Shown piece by piece: positions 47,001 to 55,639 of a DNA stretch of 64,000 bases. The translations under genes and the position numbers were made by a program. Every line of letters begins with the position of its first letter. The stretch's first letter is position 1. Source of the DNA: Syntrophaceae bacterium. GTDB taxonomy: Bacteria; Desulfobacterota; Syntrophia; Syntrophales; PHBD01. The notes under the pieces are model-generated. The model was not told where the DNA came from and did no database searches. It worked only from the letters and a program-made list of their open reading frames with translations. The DNA is taken from positions 248,001-312,000 of the forward strand of contig JABLXX010000002.1 of assembly GCA_013177825.1 (NCBI GenBank). Direction: 5' to 3'.

Positions 47001-47888
47001 GGCATGTTTGGAAGGACCCGGAAGGAAATCATCATTCACAAAAAGTTCAGGGAAGATCTCTGGACTGTGGAAGTGGACTGGTCCCAGTTGGAGCAGGTTT
47101 TCATGAACCTCTACGTGAACGCCTGGCACGCCATGCCGGGAGGTGGGGAGATCCTCCTGGAGACAGACAACATACTCCTGAAGGAGAACGAAATCCTTGC
47201 CCTTCCTCCTGGAAAATATGTGAGGATAACTGTCAGTGACACGGGAACGGGAATGGACGCCCAAACCCGGGAACGGATCTTTGAGCCCTTTTTTACGACA
47301 AAGGGAATGGGGCGCGGGACCGGGCTGGGATTGGCCATGGTATACGGGATCATTTGCGGGCATGGCGGTTTTATCGATGTCATGAGCACGCCCGGCCAGG
47401 GGACGACGTTTCATATTTACCTGCCGGCGACGGAGAAAGCCGTCGTCAAGGAGCAGGCCACATCAGAGAAGGAGGCTCCCAGAGGAACCGGGACGGTGCT
47501 TCTGGTGGATGACGAAGCGATGGTTCTGGACGTTGCCGGGGAGATGCTGCAACACCTTGGATACCGGATCCATCGTGTGGGCAGCGGCCAGGAAGCCTTG
47601 GCCGTTTATCATGAAAAGAAGGATGAAATCGACCTGGTCATCCTGGACATGATCATGCCGGGAATGCAGGGCGGAGATACCTTTGATCGCTTGAGAGAAA
47701 TCAATCCGCAGGTCAAAGTCATCCTGTCCAGCGGTTACAGCATCGACGGCCAGGCACAGGGAATCATTGAAAGGGGCTGCAACGGCTTTATCCAGAAACC
47801 CTTCATGCTGGAACAACTGGCCTCGAAGGTCAGGACCATTCTGGACCAGCCCGACCCGAGCAAGCCCTCCCATCTTCAGACTGTATAA
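44091..47888 (+). CDS. Hybrid sensor histidine kinase with six PAS domains and a receiver
   Basis: 1265 residues. Two N-terminal transmembrane helices (about 17-38 and 50-76) are followed by six tandem PAS domains, each starting with an S-E/A-E-x-x-(F/Y) helix (about residues 102, 233, 364, 495, 624, 751) and ending with DITE- or D(M/F)T-type motifs. The HisKA is of the GGIAHDFNNLL type, followed by a HATPase (GTGMDAQTRERIFEPFFTTK, GTGLGLAMVYGI). A C-terminal receiver has VDDE, the Asp in VILDMIMPG, and QKPF. There is no DNA-binding output. It lies upstream of the TRAP transporter genes, so its ligand may be related to the transporter substrate. Confidence 0.93.
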   Translation: MNMYDLTTRLFSHRKWPLYLFFIITLMSQLFTALMNVINSVVWWGRIDLDLILIGCIDSFVVTSLIAPVAIYLIRHSFNLEEVNRSLKWEIDDRIRVEEALKQAEKHFKIVTDNSADVIWMMDTDLRFTYVSPAIEKLTGYPLEEYLTKPHQEIIAPADFNLLMTILAEESEIEKLPEKDLFRARTIEVEEIRKDGSRIWVELRITGIRDADGTPIGLLGFSRDITERKKVENELKASEEKFRFLAEKMSDVIWTVDNNLRLVYVSPSIEGMLGFTVEEHLGRSIDEQVTPASMSIIQGTIARELALEKEGKEDPDRTVTLELEFYHKNGTTRWVEQAVSGIRNERGAVTGFYGVGRDITDRKRTEEILRQSEAKYRLITEKMNDAIWTSDLGLRLTYVSPSDERLYGFTAEERLNQSFDEMLTPASMEKALETLLQELAREEAGQADPNRTISLELEYYRKDGSTIWVESIVSAMRDEKGVAIGLHGVDRDITERRRAEQILRESEERYKNFVEKSFAGVYLVQDGIFLFLNDTAAAIAGYMPQELIGRKSDSLVHPEDRATIKEKVKKMLREEELSPYEFRIVTKEGQVRWVMETVTSIQYGGRRAILGNSMDITDHKRSEADRDKAEYLYRTLAMHAQSAVFIIQEGRFRFVNRYVSAYSGYEESELMGMDPVCLVHPDDRAIARSNAVRMIKGEILAPYEFRIVSKNGDIRWILEVCTPIELDGKPAVLMNSMDFTERRYAEEMSRQSEEKFSTIFMTAPDCIAITRIEDGLITEVNLGFEEITGWGRSEAVGKTSLEIEFWVEESARDFMVEELKAGCEIMHREFLFRRKDGLVRNGIYSARPINVSGERCLVFILQDMTDRLRLEDERQKLEQQLAKAQKLEAIGTLAGGIAHDFNNLLMGIQGHASLMKIDLESSSGHHARLRHIEELVMSGSDLTNQLLGFSRGGRYAVRPTVMNDIVEKTSGMFGRTRKEIIIHKKFREDLWTVEVDWSQLEQVFMNLYVNAWHAMPGGGEILLETDNILLKENEILALPPGKYVRITVSDTGTGMDAQTRERIFEPFFTTKGMGRGTGLGLAMVYGIICGHGGFIDVMSTPGQGTTFHIYLPATEKAVVKEQATSEKEAPRGTGTVLLVDDEAMVLDVAGEMLQHLGYRIHRVGSGQEALAVYHEKKDEIDLVILDMIMPGMQGGDTFDRLREINPQVKVILSSGYSIDGQAQGIIERGCNGFIQKPFMLEQLASKVRTILDQPDPSKPSHLQTV

Positions 47889-48275
47889 TCGGACAGGGAC
47901 TTTCGGGATTTCGCGGGATCGTTCTCATAACACGACATGGGATTCGGGAAGCGGCTTTTTTCTTATCGCCACCATTGAATCCGTAGTCGTCAAATCTGAG
48001 TAATGCTTCTTCCTGTACGGTTGATTTTTTTCATCCGTCCACAACTCGCACATCACTTCACCCGGAAATCGTGTGTGAGCATCATCCCGACAACGGCATC
48101 TTGCACTCCGGCATCCCAACGAGATAAAGACCTCCACACCCTTCCCGCAATCATCATCATGGCATTCAACATGTGCCGTCCAGGTTTCCGTTGACACGAA
48201 ATGTTGTCGTATCTTATGGTTCTGCCACAAAAAATACTTTTTGGAGGGCAACTAATTACAAGGAGGGAAAGACGG
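47889..48275. other. Intergenic region before TRAP operon
   Basis: About 390 bp without a credible ORF between the sensor kinase and dctP. It ends with the dctP ribosome-binding site AAGGAGGGAAAGACGG. No consensus sigma-54 or sigma-70 promoter stood out. Confidence 0.35.
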
Positions 48276-49238
48276 ATGAAGAGATTGCTGTCATGCTTGA
48301 TGATAGTGGTGTTCACCTTGGCCGGATCCGCATTTGCCATGGAAATCAAGTTTGCGCACGTGGTGAACGAGAAAGACGCTTTTCAAGTGGCGGCAGTGAA
48401 GTTCAAGGAACTCGTGGAGAGCCGCTCCCAGGGCGCTCTTACCGTCAACATCTTTCCCAACGCGAAACTCGGAGACGAACGCACGCTTCTGGAACGGATG
48501 AAGATGGGCATCGTCGATGCGGGAATCATCACCAGCGGTCCGATTATCAATTTCGTTCCTTCCTTTGGGGTGATCGATCTGCCTTTCCTTTTCCGGGATC
48601 CCAAACACGCTTACAAAGTCCTGGACGGAAGCATCGGACAGAAACTGATGGCTGATCTGGAATCCCAGGGCTGGAAGGGTCTGGCCTTCGGCGAGAGGGG
48701 ATTCCGCAACCTGACGAACAGCAAGCACCCCGTGAATACCCCCAAGGACATCAATGGTTTGAAGATCCGGGTCATGCAGAATCCGGTCTATGTTGATTCT
48801 TTCAAGGCGCTGGGAGCCAATGCCGTGCCGATGGCCTGGACGGAGGTCCTCACGGCGCTTCAGCAGGGGACGGTGGACGGGCAGGAGAACCCCCTCAATG
48901 TCATCATGGCTTTCAAACTGTACGAAACGCAGAAATATTTGAGCATCACGCGCCACGCCTATGCTCCCGCCCCCATCATCATGAGCATGAGCACCTGGAA
49001 AAAGCTCACCCCCGCCCAGCAGGGAATCGTCAAGAAAGCCGCTCAGGAAGCGGCCGAGTACGAGCGAGCCTGGGACAACCGGATGGAGGCGGGCTGGCTG
49101 AAGGAGCTCAAGGCGAAAGGCATGGTCGTGGCGACGCCGGACTTGAAGCTCTTCCGCAAGGCCGTCAAGCCGGTCTATGACCAGTACACGCCCAAATATG
49201 GAAAAGGCCTGATCGAGTCCATCCAGAACACGAAGTGA
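48276..49238 (+). CDS. dctP: TRAP transporter substrate-binding protein DctP
   Basis: 320-residue periplasmic receptor with a signal peptide (MKRLLSCLMIVVFTLAGSAFA). It shows IKFAHVV near the mature start, the F-P-N-A-K-L-G-D-E-R-T-L-L-E segment, the substrate-carboxylate Arg in GLKIRVMQNPVYV, and QGTVDGQENPLNVI. Family members bind C4-dicarboxylates or other organic acids; the substrate is not identifiable here. ATG at 48276 follows a strong ribosome-binding site. It is first in dctP-dctQ-dctM. Confidence 0.94.
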   Translation: MKRLLSCLMIVVFTLAGSAFAMEIKFAHVVNEKDAFQVAAVKFKELVESRSQGALTVNIFPNAKLGDERTLLERMKMGIVDAGIITSGPIINFVPSFGVIDLPFLFRDPKHAYKVLDGSIGQKLMADLESQGWKGLAFGERGFRNLTNSKHPVNTPKDINGLKIRVMQNPVYVDSFKALGANAVPMAWTEVLTALQQGTVDGQENPLNVIMAFKLYETQKYLSITRHAYAPAPIIMSMSTWKKLTPAQQGIVKKAAQEAAEYERAWDNRMEAGWLKELKAKGMVVATPDLKLFRKAVKPVYDQYTPKYGKGLIESIQNTK

Positions 49239-49762
49239 TGGAATCCGTGACGGCGTCGGAGCGGAAACGGGGAGAGGGGGCGGCAACCGCCTCCTCCCGC
49301 CTTTTGCAGTTGAGCGACCGGATCAACGGCTGGAGTGAAAAACTCCTGTTTGTGCTGATGCTGGCCATGATCTTTTTCACCACGATCCAGGTCGTCTTTC
49401 GGGTCCTCTTCACCGCATTTTCCTGGACCGAAGAGATCACCTGCTTCCTCCTGTTCTTCGCATCCCTGGTGGGAACCTCCGTGGCATTCAAGAGAGGCGC
49501 CCACATTGCCGTGACGTTCATCGTCCAGCGCCTTCCCGGAGCAGGGCAAAAGGCCCTGGCGATTGGGGTTCATCTCCTCGGGATCCTTTTCTTCGCTGTC
49601 ATTGCAATTTACGGAACCCTGCTCATGGGGACCGAATCCCAACAGCTGTCTCCAGGCCTGCAAATTCCGATGCTCTGGATCTATATCGCATTTCCCGTCA
49701 TGGGTGCGGTGATCATCCTCCACCTTCTGGCCGGGATCCGGCAGACAATCGGGAAGGCCTGA
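49238..49762 (+). CDS. dctQ: TRAP transporter small permease DctQ
   Basis: 174-residue protein with four transmembrane helices, typical of the small TRAP subunit. The region SWTEEITCFLLFFASLVGTSVAFKRGAHI is the diagnostic cytoplasmic loop and helix (shown here in part: SWTEEI, FKRGAHI). Either ATG at 49238 or GTG at 49235 may be used; both touch the dctP stop. It is 3 bp from dctM. Confidence 0.9.
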   Translation: MESVTASERKRGEGAATASSRLLQLSDRINGWSEKLLFVLMLAMIFFTTIQVVFRVLFTAFSWTEEITCFLLFFASLVGTSVAFKRGAHIAVTFIVQRLPGAGQKALAIGVHLLGILFFAVIAIYGTLLMGTESQQLSPGLQIPMLWIYIAFPVMGAVIILHLLAGIRQTIGKA

Positions 49763-49765
49763 GTC

Positions 49766-51049
49766 ATGGGCTGGATCCTGTTCGGAAGCTTTTTCTTCCT
49801 CCTGCTCGTCGGCGTTCCCGTCGGACTGGCGGTGGGCCTCTCCGCACTCATCATCTTTGTGGTTTCAGGCATTCCCCTGCAGATGGTGCCCCAGACCTTC
49901 TTTGAAGGAAGCAGCTCCTATGCCCTGGTTGCGGTTCCCTTTTTCATCCTTGCCGGAGACATTCTGGCCCGGGGAGGCATCTCGGAGCGGATTCTGGCCA
50001 TCGCCGAAGCGACCATCGGGCGAATCCGGGGGGGCCTCGGAATCGTGGCCACATGTGCGTCCATGTTTATCGCCGCGATTTCCGGTTCGGGGGCGGCGAC
50101 CACGGCGGCAGTGGGCGCATCGCTCCTGCCGGAGATGAACAAGAAAAAATACGACACGGATTTTTCCGCAGCCCTCATCGCTTCCTCCGGATCCATTGGT
50201 GTCGTCATCCCGCCCAGCGTCCCCATGGTACTTTATGCGGTCATCGCCGGGGAATCCGTAGCCAAGCTCTTCCTGGGAGGCTTTATTCCGGGAACACTGA
50301 TGGGCACAGGCCTGATCGCCTATGCCGTCTGGTATTCGAACAGGCAGGGCTATCCCGCCAGCGAAAAGCTGCCGACCCGAATGGTCGTCCGGCGTTTTTT
50401 CGATTCCCTCTGGGGGCTTGTGACCCCCGTGATCATTCTGGGCGGGATTTTTGCGGGCTATTTCACCCCTTCGGAAGCGGCTGCCATCGCCGTTGATTAT
50501 ACGCTGCTCATCGCCTGGCTCGTCTACAGGACCCTGACCTTCCGGCGGTTTTATGAACTGGTGGTCGGCGCAGGGGTCACGTCCGCCCTGATCATGTTCA
50601 TCATCGGCACCGCGAAAATTTTCGGTTGGGGGCTTGCCTTCTATGAAATCCCCGAAGCCGTTGCCAGATCCATGGTCGTCATTGCGGGAAACAGCTCTCT
50701 TCTGATCTACCTGATGATCAACGTCATTATCCTGATCGCCGGTTTTTTCATGGAGACGGCGTCCGCCCTGATCATTTTGACCCCCATCTTTCTTCCCCTG
50801 ATTGCCGCCGTCGGCGGGGACGCCATCCATTTCGGCGTGATCATGACGATCGGCCTGGCCATCGGCATGGCGACCCCACCCATGGCCATCAACATTTTCG
50901 TGGCCAGTGCGATCAGCAGCCGCTCTCTGGAGCAGATCAGCAGGGCAATCTGGCCCATGGTCATCATTCTCATCGCCGTGCTTCTGATCTGCACCTATTT
51001 CCCCTGGTTTGTCATGGTCCTGCCGAAGGCCTTCATGGGCGTGCAATAA
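49766..51049 (+). CDS. dctM: TRAP transporter large permease DctM
   Basis: 427-residue, 12-13-helix Na+-coupled permease. It shows PQTFFEGSSSYALVAVPFFI, ISGSGAATTAAVGASLLPEM and SSGSIGVVIPPSVPMVLY, which are DctM signatures. ATG is 3 bp after dctQ. It completes a full TRAP system. Confidence 0.95.
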   Translation: MGWILFGSFFFLLLVGVPVGLAVGLSALIIFVVSGIPLQMVPQTFFEGSSSYALVAVPFFILAGDILARGGISERILAIAEATIGRIRGGLGIVATCASMFIAAISGSGAATTAAVGASLLPEMNKKKYDTDFSAALIASSGSIGVVIPPSVPMVLYAVIAGESVAKLFLGGFIPGTLMGTGLIAYAVWYSNRQGYPASEKLPTRMVVRRFFDSLWGLVTPVIILGGIFAGYFTPSEAAAIAVDYTLLIAWLVYRTLTFRRFYELVVGAGVTSALIMFIIGTAKIFGWGLAFYEIPEAVARSMVVIAGNSSLLIYLMINVIILIAGFFMETASALIILTPIFLPLIAAVGGDAIHFGVIMTIGLAIGMATPPMAINIFVASAISSRSLEQISRAIWPMVIILIAVLLICTYFPWFVMVLPKAFMGVQ

Positions 51050-51098
51050 AAGACGCCTGTCCCTCCATGATCCGTGTTAAAAAATCTTTCGCTTTTTG

Positions 51099-51124
51099 CA
51101 CTGCCGGAAGCCGTTCCGGCAGTG
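51099..51124. other. Perfect inverted repeat at the relic junction
   Basis: CACTGCCGGAA and TTCCGGCAGTG (11 bp each) around GCCG, 50 bp after dctM. It could terminate dctM transcription but has no U-tract. It abuts the thiF-like relic, so it might also mark a recombination end. Confidence 0.5.
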
Positions 51125-51125
51125 C

Positions 51126-51180
51126 ATGGCGCACATCCACTTGGAGAATGGCCGTTTTGAAGAGTTCCGTTTCGATGGAA
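51126..51180 (+). pseudogene. Relic of a ThiF/MoeB-like gene 3' end
   Basis: The codons M-A-H-I-H-L-E-N-G-R-F-E-E-F-R-F nearly repeat the last 16 residues of the ThiF-like gene at 39464-40321, and the nucleotide sequence also continues to match past its stop (ATGGAACG). Everything upstream is absent. This is a decayed duplicate. Confidence 0.75.
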
Positions 51181-51649
51181 CGACGGGGGCGACGACGATC
51201 CCGGTTCGGGACATGAACCCCACATGTCGATTCCATGCGGTGTCAATCCGCCGGACGGAACGGGAATTCCAGCCGCCATGACGTTATTGTCTCCGGTTTT
51301 CTAAAACCATGCAATCTCCGAATGGACGGGTGTCGACGCCGGCGACACGTCCTGCAGGGTGGACCGGCTTTCAGAATATTGGAGCTACCCTTTTAAGAGT
51401 GGTGCTTGAAGCCGTAGTTTTTTGTCATTTAGCAGACCGTCAAGACTCCTTCCTGAAAGCGCTGACTGGCCATACTTCATTTGTATCGTAGCTTTCTCAA
51501 GCAAATGATGGTACTCGGGAACTGGCATGAACAACGTTGACTGATCTAAGACCCATCTGACCCTGCCAGGTGGCGAAATGGGATGGTAAATGCAAACCCC
51601 GTTCCTCGTAAGAGTGCGGGGTTTATTATTTAAGATCAGACAGGAGATT
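51181..51649. other. Leader region of the E1 genes
   Basis: About 470 bp with no credible gene. AAACCCCG (51594-51601) and CGGGGTTT (51617-51624) form an 8-bp hairpin followed by ATTATTT, a possible terminator or attenuator 26 bp before the E1 alpha ATG. The ribosome-binding site is CAGGAGATT. Confidence 0.45.
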
Positions 51650-52681
51650 ATGATGCTGCCCGATTTATGGTCACTTTATGCGCTGATGTTGAAAAGCCGC
51701 TTGTTTGAAGAAGTTATCGCAAAACTCTGGCATGACGGCTTGATCTCGGGTGAGATGCACCTGGGCACGGGTGAAGAAGCGATTATTGCGGGTGTTGTTG
51801 CCCAGTTGCGTGAAGGTGACGCCATGGCCTTGGATCATCGCGGCACTGCGGCACTGCTCATTCGCGGTGTGGACCCTGTCCTGATTCTTCGCGAACTGCT
51901 TGGATGTCCGGACGGGCTGTGCGGAGGCATGGGCGGGCATATGCACCTGTTCTCTAAAGAGCATCTGGCTGCTTCTTCAGGGATTGTTGGTGCAGAAGGA
52001 CCCACCGCAGCCGGGTTTGCAATCGCAGCACAATATTCGAATCCGGGTGCGGTCGCCGTTGCTTTCTTTGGGGACGGAGCGATGAACCAGGGCATGTTGA
52101 TGGAATCGATGAACCTGGCTTCTGTGTGGAACTTGCCGGTTCTATTTGTCTGCAAGGACGACGGCTGGGCCATAACCACCCAGTCTGCCAATATGACCGG
52201 CGGTAATTTGAACGAACGCGCGCAAGGATTTGGCATTCCGGCTGTTGAAGTGGACGGTCGCGATGTATTTGCGGTATGGGCCGCCGCAAATGCCGCCATC
52301 GAACGCGCCCGTTCCGGTCAGGGACCAACGTTCTTGAAGGCCCGCTGTGTGCATTTCGAAGGACACTTTTTGGGCTTTCAACTGATACGGATCGCACGCA
52401 ATCCGCTCAAAGAAATGCCCGAAATTGCCCTACCGCTGACAAAATCATTCTTGCGTTTGACGGGTGCCACCATGCGTGAACGCTCGGCAGGGCTGAAAAC
52501 CGTTATGGCGTCCGTGCTCTCAACCCTACGCGACCCACGACGGGATCCAACCAATGATCCCGTGCCACGTGCCCGTGCCTCCTTACAGTCGGACCCGGAG
52601 CGTTTGCGGGAACTGGAAGACCAAATCGAGAAAGATGTGAGTGACATCGCAGCATCTGCGTTGGTGGAGGTGGCGTCATGA
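51650..52681 (+). CDS. 2-oxoacid (pyruvate/acetoin-type) dehydrogenase E1 alpha subunit
   Basis: 343-residue thiamine-diphosphate enzyme subunit. The ThDP motif is GDGAMNQGMLMESMNLASVW; MHLGTGEEA and ALDHRGTAALLI lie in the N-terminal half. It decarboxylates a 2-oxoacid or acetoin with E1 beta. The ATG is preceded by CAGGAGATT. Its codons look less GC-rich than the neighbours, and no E2 or E3 gene is nearby. The last 4 bp overlap the beta gene (ATGA). Confidence 0.9.
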   Translation: MMLPDLWSLYALMLKSRLFEEVIAKLWHDGLISGEMHLGTGEEAIIAGVVAQLREGDAMALDHRGTAALLIRGVDPVLILRELLGCPDGLCGGMGGHMHLFSKEHLAASSGIVGAEGPTAAGFAIAAQYSNPGAVAVAFFGDGAMNQGMLMESMNLASVWNLPVLFVCKDDGWAITTQSANMTGGNLNERAQGFGIPAVEVDGRDVFAVWAAANAAIERARSGQGPTFLKARCVHFEGHFLGFQLIRIARNPLKEMPEIALPLTKSFLRLTGATMRERSAGLKTVMASVLSTLRDPRRDPTNDPVPRARASLQSDPERLRELEDQIEKDVSDIAASALVEVAS

Positions 52682-53691
52682 GAACAATGTTTTTCTCACA
52701 GGCCATAGATGACGCGCTTGCACAGGCCATGGCGGATGACCCGCGCATCATACTTTTTGGTGAGGATATCCCCTTGCTGAGACGTGACCTCCTTGTACGA
52801 TTCGGACCCAGGCGCGTGCGAGGGACTCCTATCAGCGAAAGCGCATTCCTGGGGGCAGGCGTAGCCGCCGCGATGGCTGGATTGCGCCCGGTCGTTGAAA
52901 TGTATATGGTGGATTTCCTGGGTGTATGCATGGATGCCCTGCTCAACCATGCGGCCAAAGTGGAAGCATTTTCAGGCGGAAAATGGACTGCGCCTGTGGT
53001 GGTCCGTGCTCCCTGTGGCGGCGGCTATGGAGATGGGGGGCAGCACGAGCAGTCTCTATGGGGATGGCTGGCTCACATCCCGGGGTTATCCGTAGTTGTT
53101 CCCTCCACTCCTGCTGACGCGGGGGGACTATTGCTGGCCGCTTTACAGCTTGATGGTCCTGTCATCTTTCTGGAACACAAGTTGCTCTCAGAGACCTGGC
53201 TGGAATTTTTGGGTTCCGGGGGACGACGTACCGTACAGTATGATGTGCCTGCAAATGGAGCGAAGGGAGTCGTGCCCAGAAGATGGGAGCCACTCCCCAT
53301 TGGCAAAGCCATGGTCCGACGAACCGGAAACGATGTGACCATCGTGAGCGTGGGCGTGGGTGTACACCGTGCTCTCCAAGCAGCTGAGGCTGCAGAGCGG
53401 GAAGGAATATCAGCAGCGGTATTGGACTTGCGAACGATCTCTCCTCTTGACAGGACGACCTTATGTGAAATGGTCACCCAGACAGGACGTCTCCTGGTCG
53501 TGGATGAAGATTACGAGGGATTCGGCCTGTCGGGCGAACTGGGAGCAGTAGCACTGGAGGCGGGCATCTCATTCAAGTATGCCCGAGTGTGCACACAGAC
53601 AACCATACCTTATACCCGCGAACGTGAAGACCAGGCTCTGCCAAACGTGAAACGGATCTGTTCTGCAATTGTTCAGCTTGCCGGGGAATGA
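52678..53691 (+). CDS. 2-oxoacid (pyruvate/acetoin-type) dehydrogenase E1 beta subunit
   Basis: 337-residue transketolase-like beta subunit. It shows FGEDIPLLRRD, PISESAFLGAGVAAAMAGLRP and PTADAGG-type core segments, VSTPADAGGLLL-like in the PP module, and the C-terminal domain VDEDYEGFGLSGELGA. It is coupled to the alpha subunit. The real substrate (pyruvate, acetoin, branched-chain oxoacid) cannot be assigned; the missing lipoyl E2 and E3 must be encoded elsewhere or shared. Confidence 0.9.
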   Translation: MRTMFFSQAIDDALAQAMADDPRIILFGEDIPLLRRDLLVRFGPRRVRGTPISESAFLGAGVAAAMAGLRPVVEMYMVDFLGVCMDALLNHAAKVEAFSGGKWTAPVVVRAPCGGGYGDGGQHEQSLWGWLAHIPGLSVVVPSTPADAGGLLLAALQLDGPVIFLEHKLLSETWLEFLGSGGRRTVQYDVPANGAKGVVPRRWEPLPIGKAMVRRTGNDVTIVSVGVGVHRALQAAEAAEREGISAAVLDLRTISPLDRTTLCEMVTQTGRLLVVDEDYEGFGLSGELGAVALEAGISFKYARVCTQTTIPYTREREDQALPNVKRICSAIVQLAGE

Positions 53692-53946
53692 CGAGGGGGG
53701 TATCTGACGGGTGTGAACACCTATGAGAAACTGTTCAAACTATAAATTGCAGTGAGTATTTCAATCAGAAACCTGCAACCAGAGTGAAGATACGATTTCG
53801 TGGATAAATAGGTGAAATCAGATTAGGGACGTTCCCCCAAGAGATGTCACAGGAATCATCTCCCTTATGACTTGGACGACGCTGAAGCCACTTCAGGATC
53901 AATGATTTCTGGAGACCTTCACGGGCAGGTTCTATAGATCGCAACG
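53692..53946. other. Intergenic, no gene
   Basis: About 255 bp between the E1 beta gene and the convergent PfkB gene. It contains AT-rich sequence and a GGGACGTTCCCCC element, reminiscent of the REP-like palindromes. No terminator with a U-tract is visible. Confidence 0.35.
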
Positions 53947-54867
53947 TCACCGATATCCCGCCGCCCGGACCTGGCGGAGCGTCGGGATTCCCGCCCGGCC
54001 GCCGAGGCGGCGGCTCACCCGGGCGGCGGCCCAGGCGCCGAAGTCGAGGGAGCGTGCGTGCTCCCAGCCGTTCAGGAGGCCGTAGACGAATCCGGCGTGG
54101 AAGACGTCGCCGCAGCCCGTGGTGTCCACCGCCCTGGCCGGCCAGGCGGGCTTCCGGACGATCCGCCCGTCGAGAAGGGCGGCATATCCCTCTGCGCCCA
54201 GGGTGACGGCGACGAGACCCGGCCCCAGGGCCGACATCTGCTTCAGGGCCTCCCGGGGGAAGTCGTCCCCTGCCAGGGCGCGGCCGAAGGTCTCCGAGGC
54301 GATGAAGCAGTCGCTCCGTCTCGCCAGGTCCAGCATTCCCTCCCGGAGGGTCCCCGCATCGACCACGACCGGGATTCCCGCCTTCCGGGCCTCGTGCGAG
54401 GCGAAAAGGGCGGCCTCGATGAACAGGCCGTCGGTGTGGAAGGCGTGGGCCCGCCGGAGTTTCTCCATGTCCACCTCGTCGGGGAGGAGGGGATTGCCGG
54501 TGGGACGCTGCCAGAAGATGGTGCGGCGGCCTTCCCGGGCCGGTTCGGCGAAGATGAAGGCGTGCTGGGAGAGGGCGCCCAGGCGGGTGAGGAGTCCGGC
54601 CGTGTCGATGCCCTCGGCACGGAGGGACGCGCGGATGGCATCGCCGGCTGCATCGTCGCCGACGACCCCCGCGAAGGTGCAGGCGATTCTCCAGCGGGAC
54701 AGGGCTGCCAGGGCCGTGGCGACGGGTCCGCCCCCCTGGACGGTCAGTCCGGAAAACTCGCATTTCACATCCGGCGGCGGGTAGGCTGCGATCCTTCCCA
54801 GGGCATCCAGGGAGCACTGCCCGAGGCCGAACACGCGATGCTGCGGGGAGGTCGTTTTCCGTCTCAT
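53947..54867 (-). CDS. PfkB-family carbohydrate kinase
   Basis: 306-residue ribokinase-superfamily kinase. The N-terminal GGPVATALAALSRW and the C-terminal signature DTTGCGDVFHAGF (anion hole and catalytic Asp) are clear. The substrate is not identifiable: ribokinase, fructokinase and adenosine-kinase types share these motifs. It is 10 bp downstream of the cupin gene, so the two are cotranscribed. No strong ribosome-binding site. Confidence 0.88.
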   Translation of the reverse strand: MRRKTTSPQHRVFGLGQCSLDALGRIAAYPPPDVKCEFSGLTVQGGGPVATALAALSRWRIACTFAGVVGDDAAGDAIRASLRAEGIDTAGLLTRLGALSQHAFIFAEPAREGRRTIFWQRPTGNPLLPDEVDMEKLRRAHAFHTDGLFIEAALFASHEARKAGIPVVVDAGTLREGMLDLARRSDCFIASETFGRALAGDDFPREALKQMSALGPGLVAVTLGAEGYAALLDGRIVRKPAWPARAVDTTGCGDVFHAGFVYGLLNGWEHARSLDFGAWAAARVSRRLGGRAGIPTLRQVRAAGYR

Positions 54868-54877
54868 CCGCGAACGG

Positions 54878-55639
54878 TCAGAGGGGCGGTTCCTGCCGGA
54901 CCGGCGTTTCCCGGCCGTTGTTCACGGCGGACAGGGCAAGATCGCATTCCCGGCGGATGTGGTCCGGCATGGAGTTCCGGGATGCATGGGTCAGGATCTC
55001 CTCCGCCCAGGGCTCCCGGATCGTCCCGAGGGAGCGGAGCAGGAGGACTTCCTTGTAGGTCCGCGGGGGGTAGACCCGCTGCACGGCCTTCTTCTCCGGG
55101 TAGAAGTACTGGCTGTAGCCCTTGCGGACGGTCCTCCCGTATACGTTGATCGTGACGGCCACGGTGTCGGTGATGTTTTCCATCTGGTGAATCCCGTCGT
55201 CCAGGGGGCGCACCACGGTGATTTCCCGGGGCATCAGGATGCGGTCCGCCGATTCCTCCAGCTCCGCGTATCCCTCCGTGCTCCCGTCGTCAAGGCGCCG
55301 GTATTTCCGCTCCCGGACCTTGTTGATGTAAGCCCCGATGATTCCCCATGCGCCGTGGTCGTGGATCGTATCGACGGCACCGGGCTCCCAGATGTACGCC
55401 AGGACCATGAACGAGCCGTCGGGATGGCGGTGGAGGGTGATCTCGTTGGGCCAGAGGGAGGGCTTCTGCTCGGCCAGGAGCGCCCGGTCCGTCAGGAGCC
55501 GGTGGATGAACCCGGCGAACCATTCGCGGCGGCCCAGGAGCTCCGTCAGGAGCAGGCGCCCCTCGCGAAGGACGGTCGCCGTGTCCTGCTCCGCCTCCAG
55601 GAGGCTGTGAAAGAGAGAATTGAACTCGGTCAGATTCAT
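54878..55639 (-). CDS. Cysteine dioxygenase-like cupin protein
   Basis: 253-residue protein with the CDO type I pattern: H-x-H in TIHDHGAWGIIG and a third His in DGIHQMENITD, which would bind the non-haem Fe(II). In true enzymes this oxidises cysteine to cysteine sulfinate with O2. Possible substrates in an anaerobe are uncertain; 3-mercaptopropionate dioxygenase-like proteins share this fold. ATG at 55639 is chosen; a longer in-frame extension to 55864 is not family-like. It is upstream of the PfkB kinase gene and downstream of the Fe-S protein gene. Confidence 0.8.
   Translation of the reverse strand: MNLTEFNSLFHSLLEAEQDTATVLREGRLLLTELLGRREWFAGFIHRLLTDRALLAEQKPSLWPNEITLHRHPDGSFMVLAYIWEPGAVDTIHDHGAWGIIGAYINKVRERKYRRLDDGSTEGYAELEESADRILMPREITVVRPLDDGIHQMENITDTVAVTINVYGRTVRKGYSQYFYPEKKAVQRVYPPRTYKEVLLLRSLGTIREPWAEEILTHASRNSMPDHIRRECDLALSAVNNGRETPVRQEPPL

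Noticed and set aside
53692-53946. A transposase fragment on the minus strand
   Set aside because: The frame continues a few tens of codons but shows no DDE, HUH or other transposase motif.
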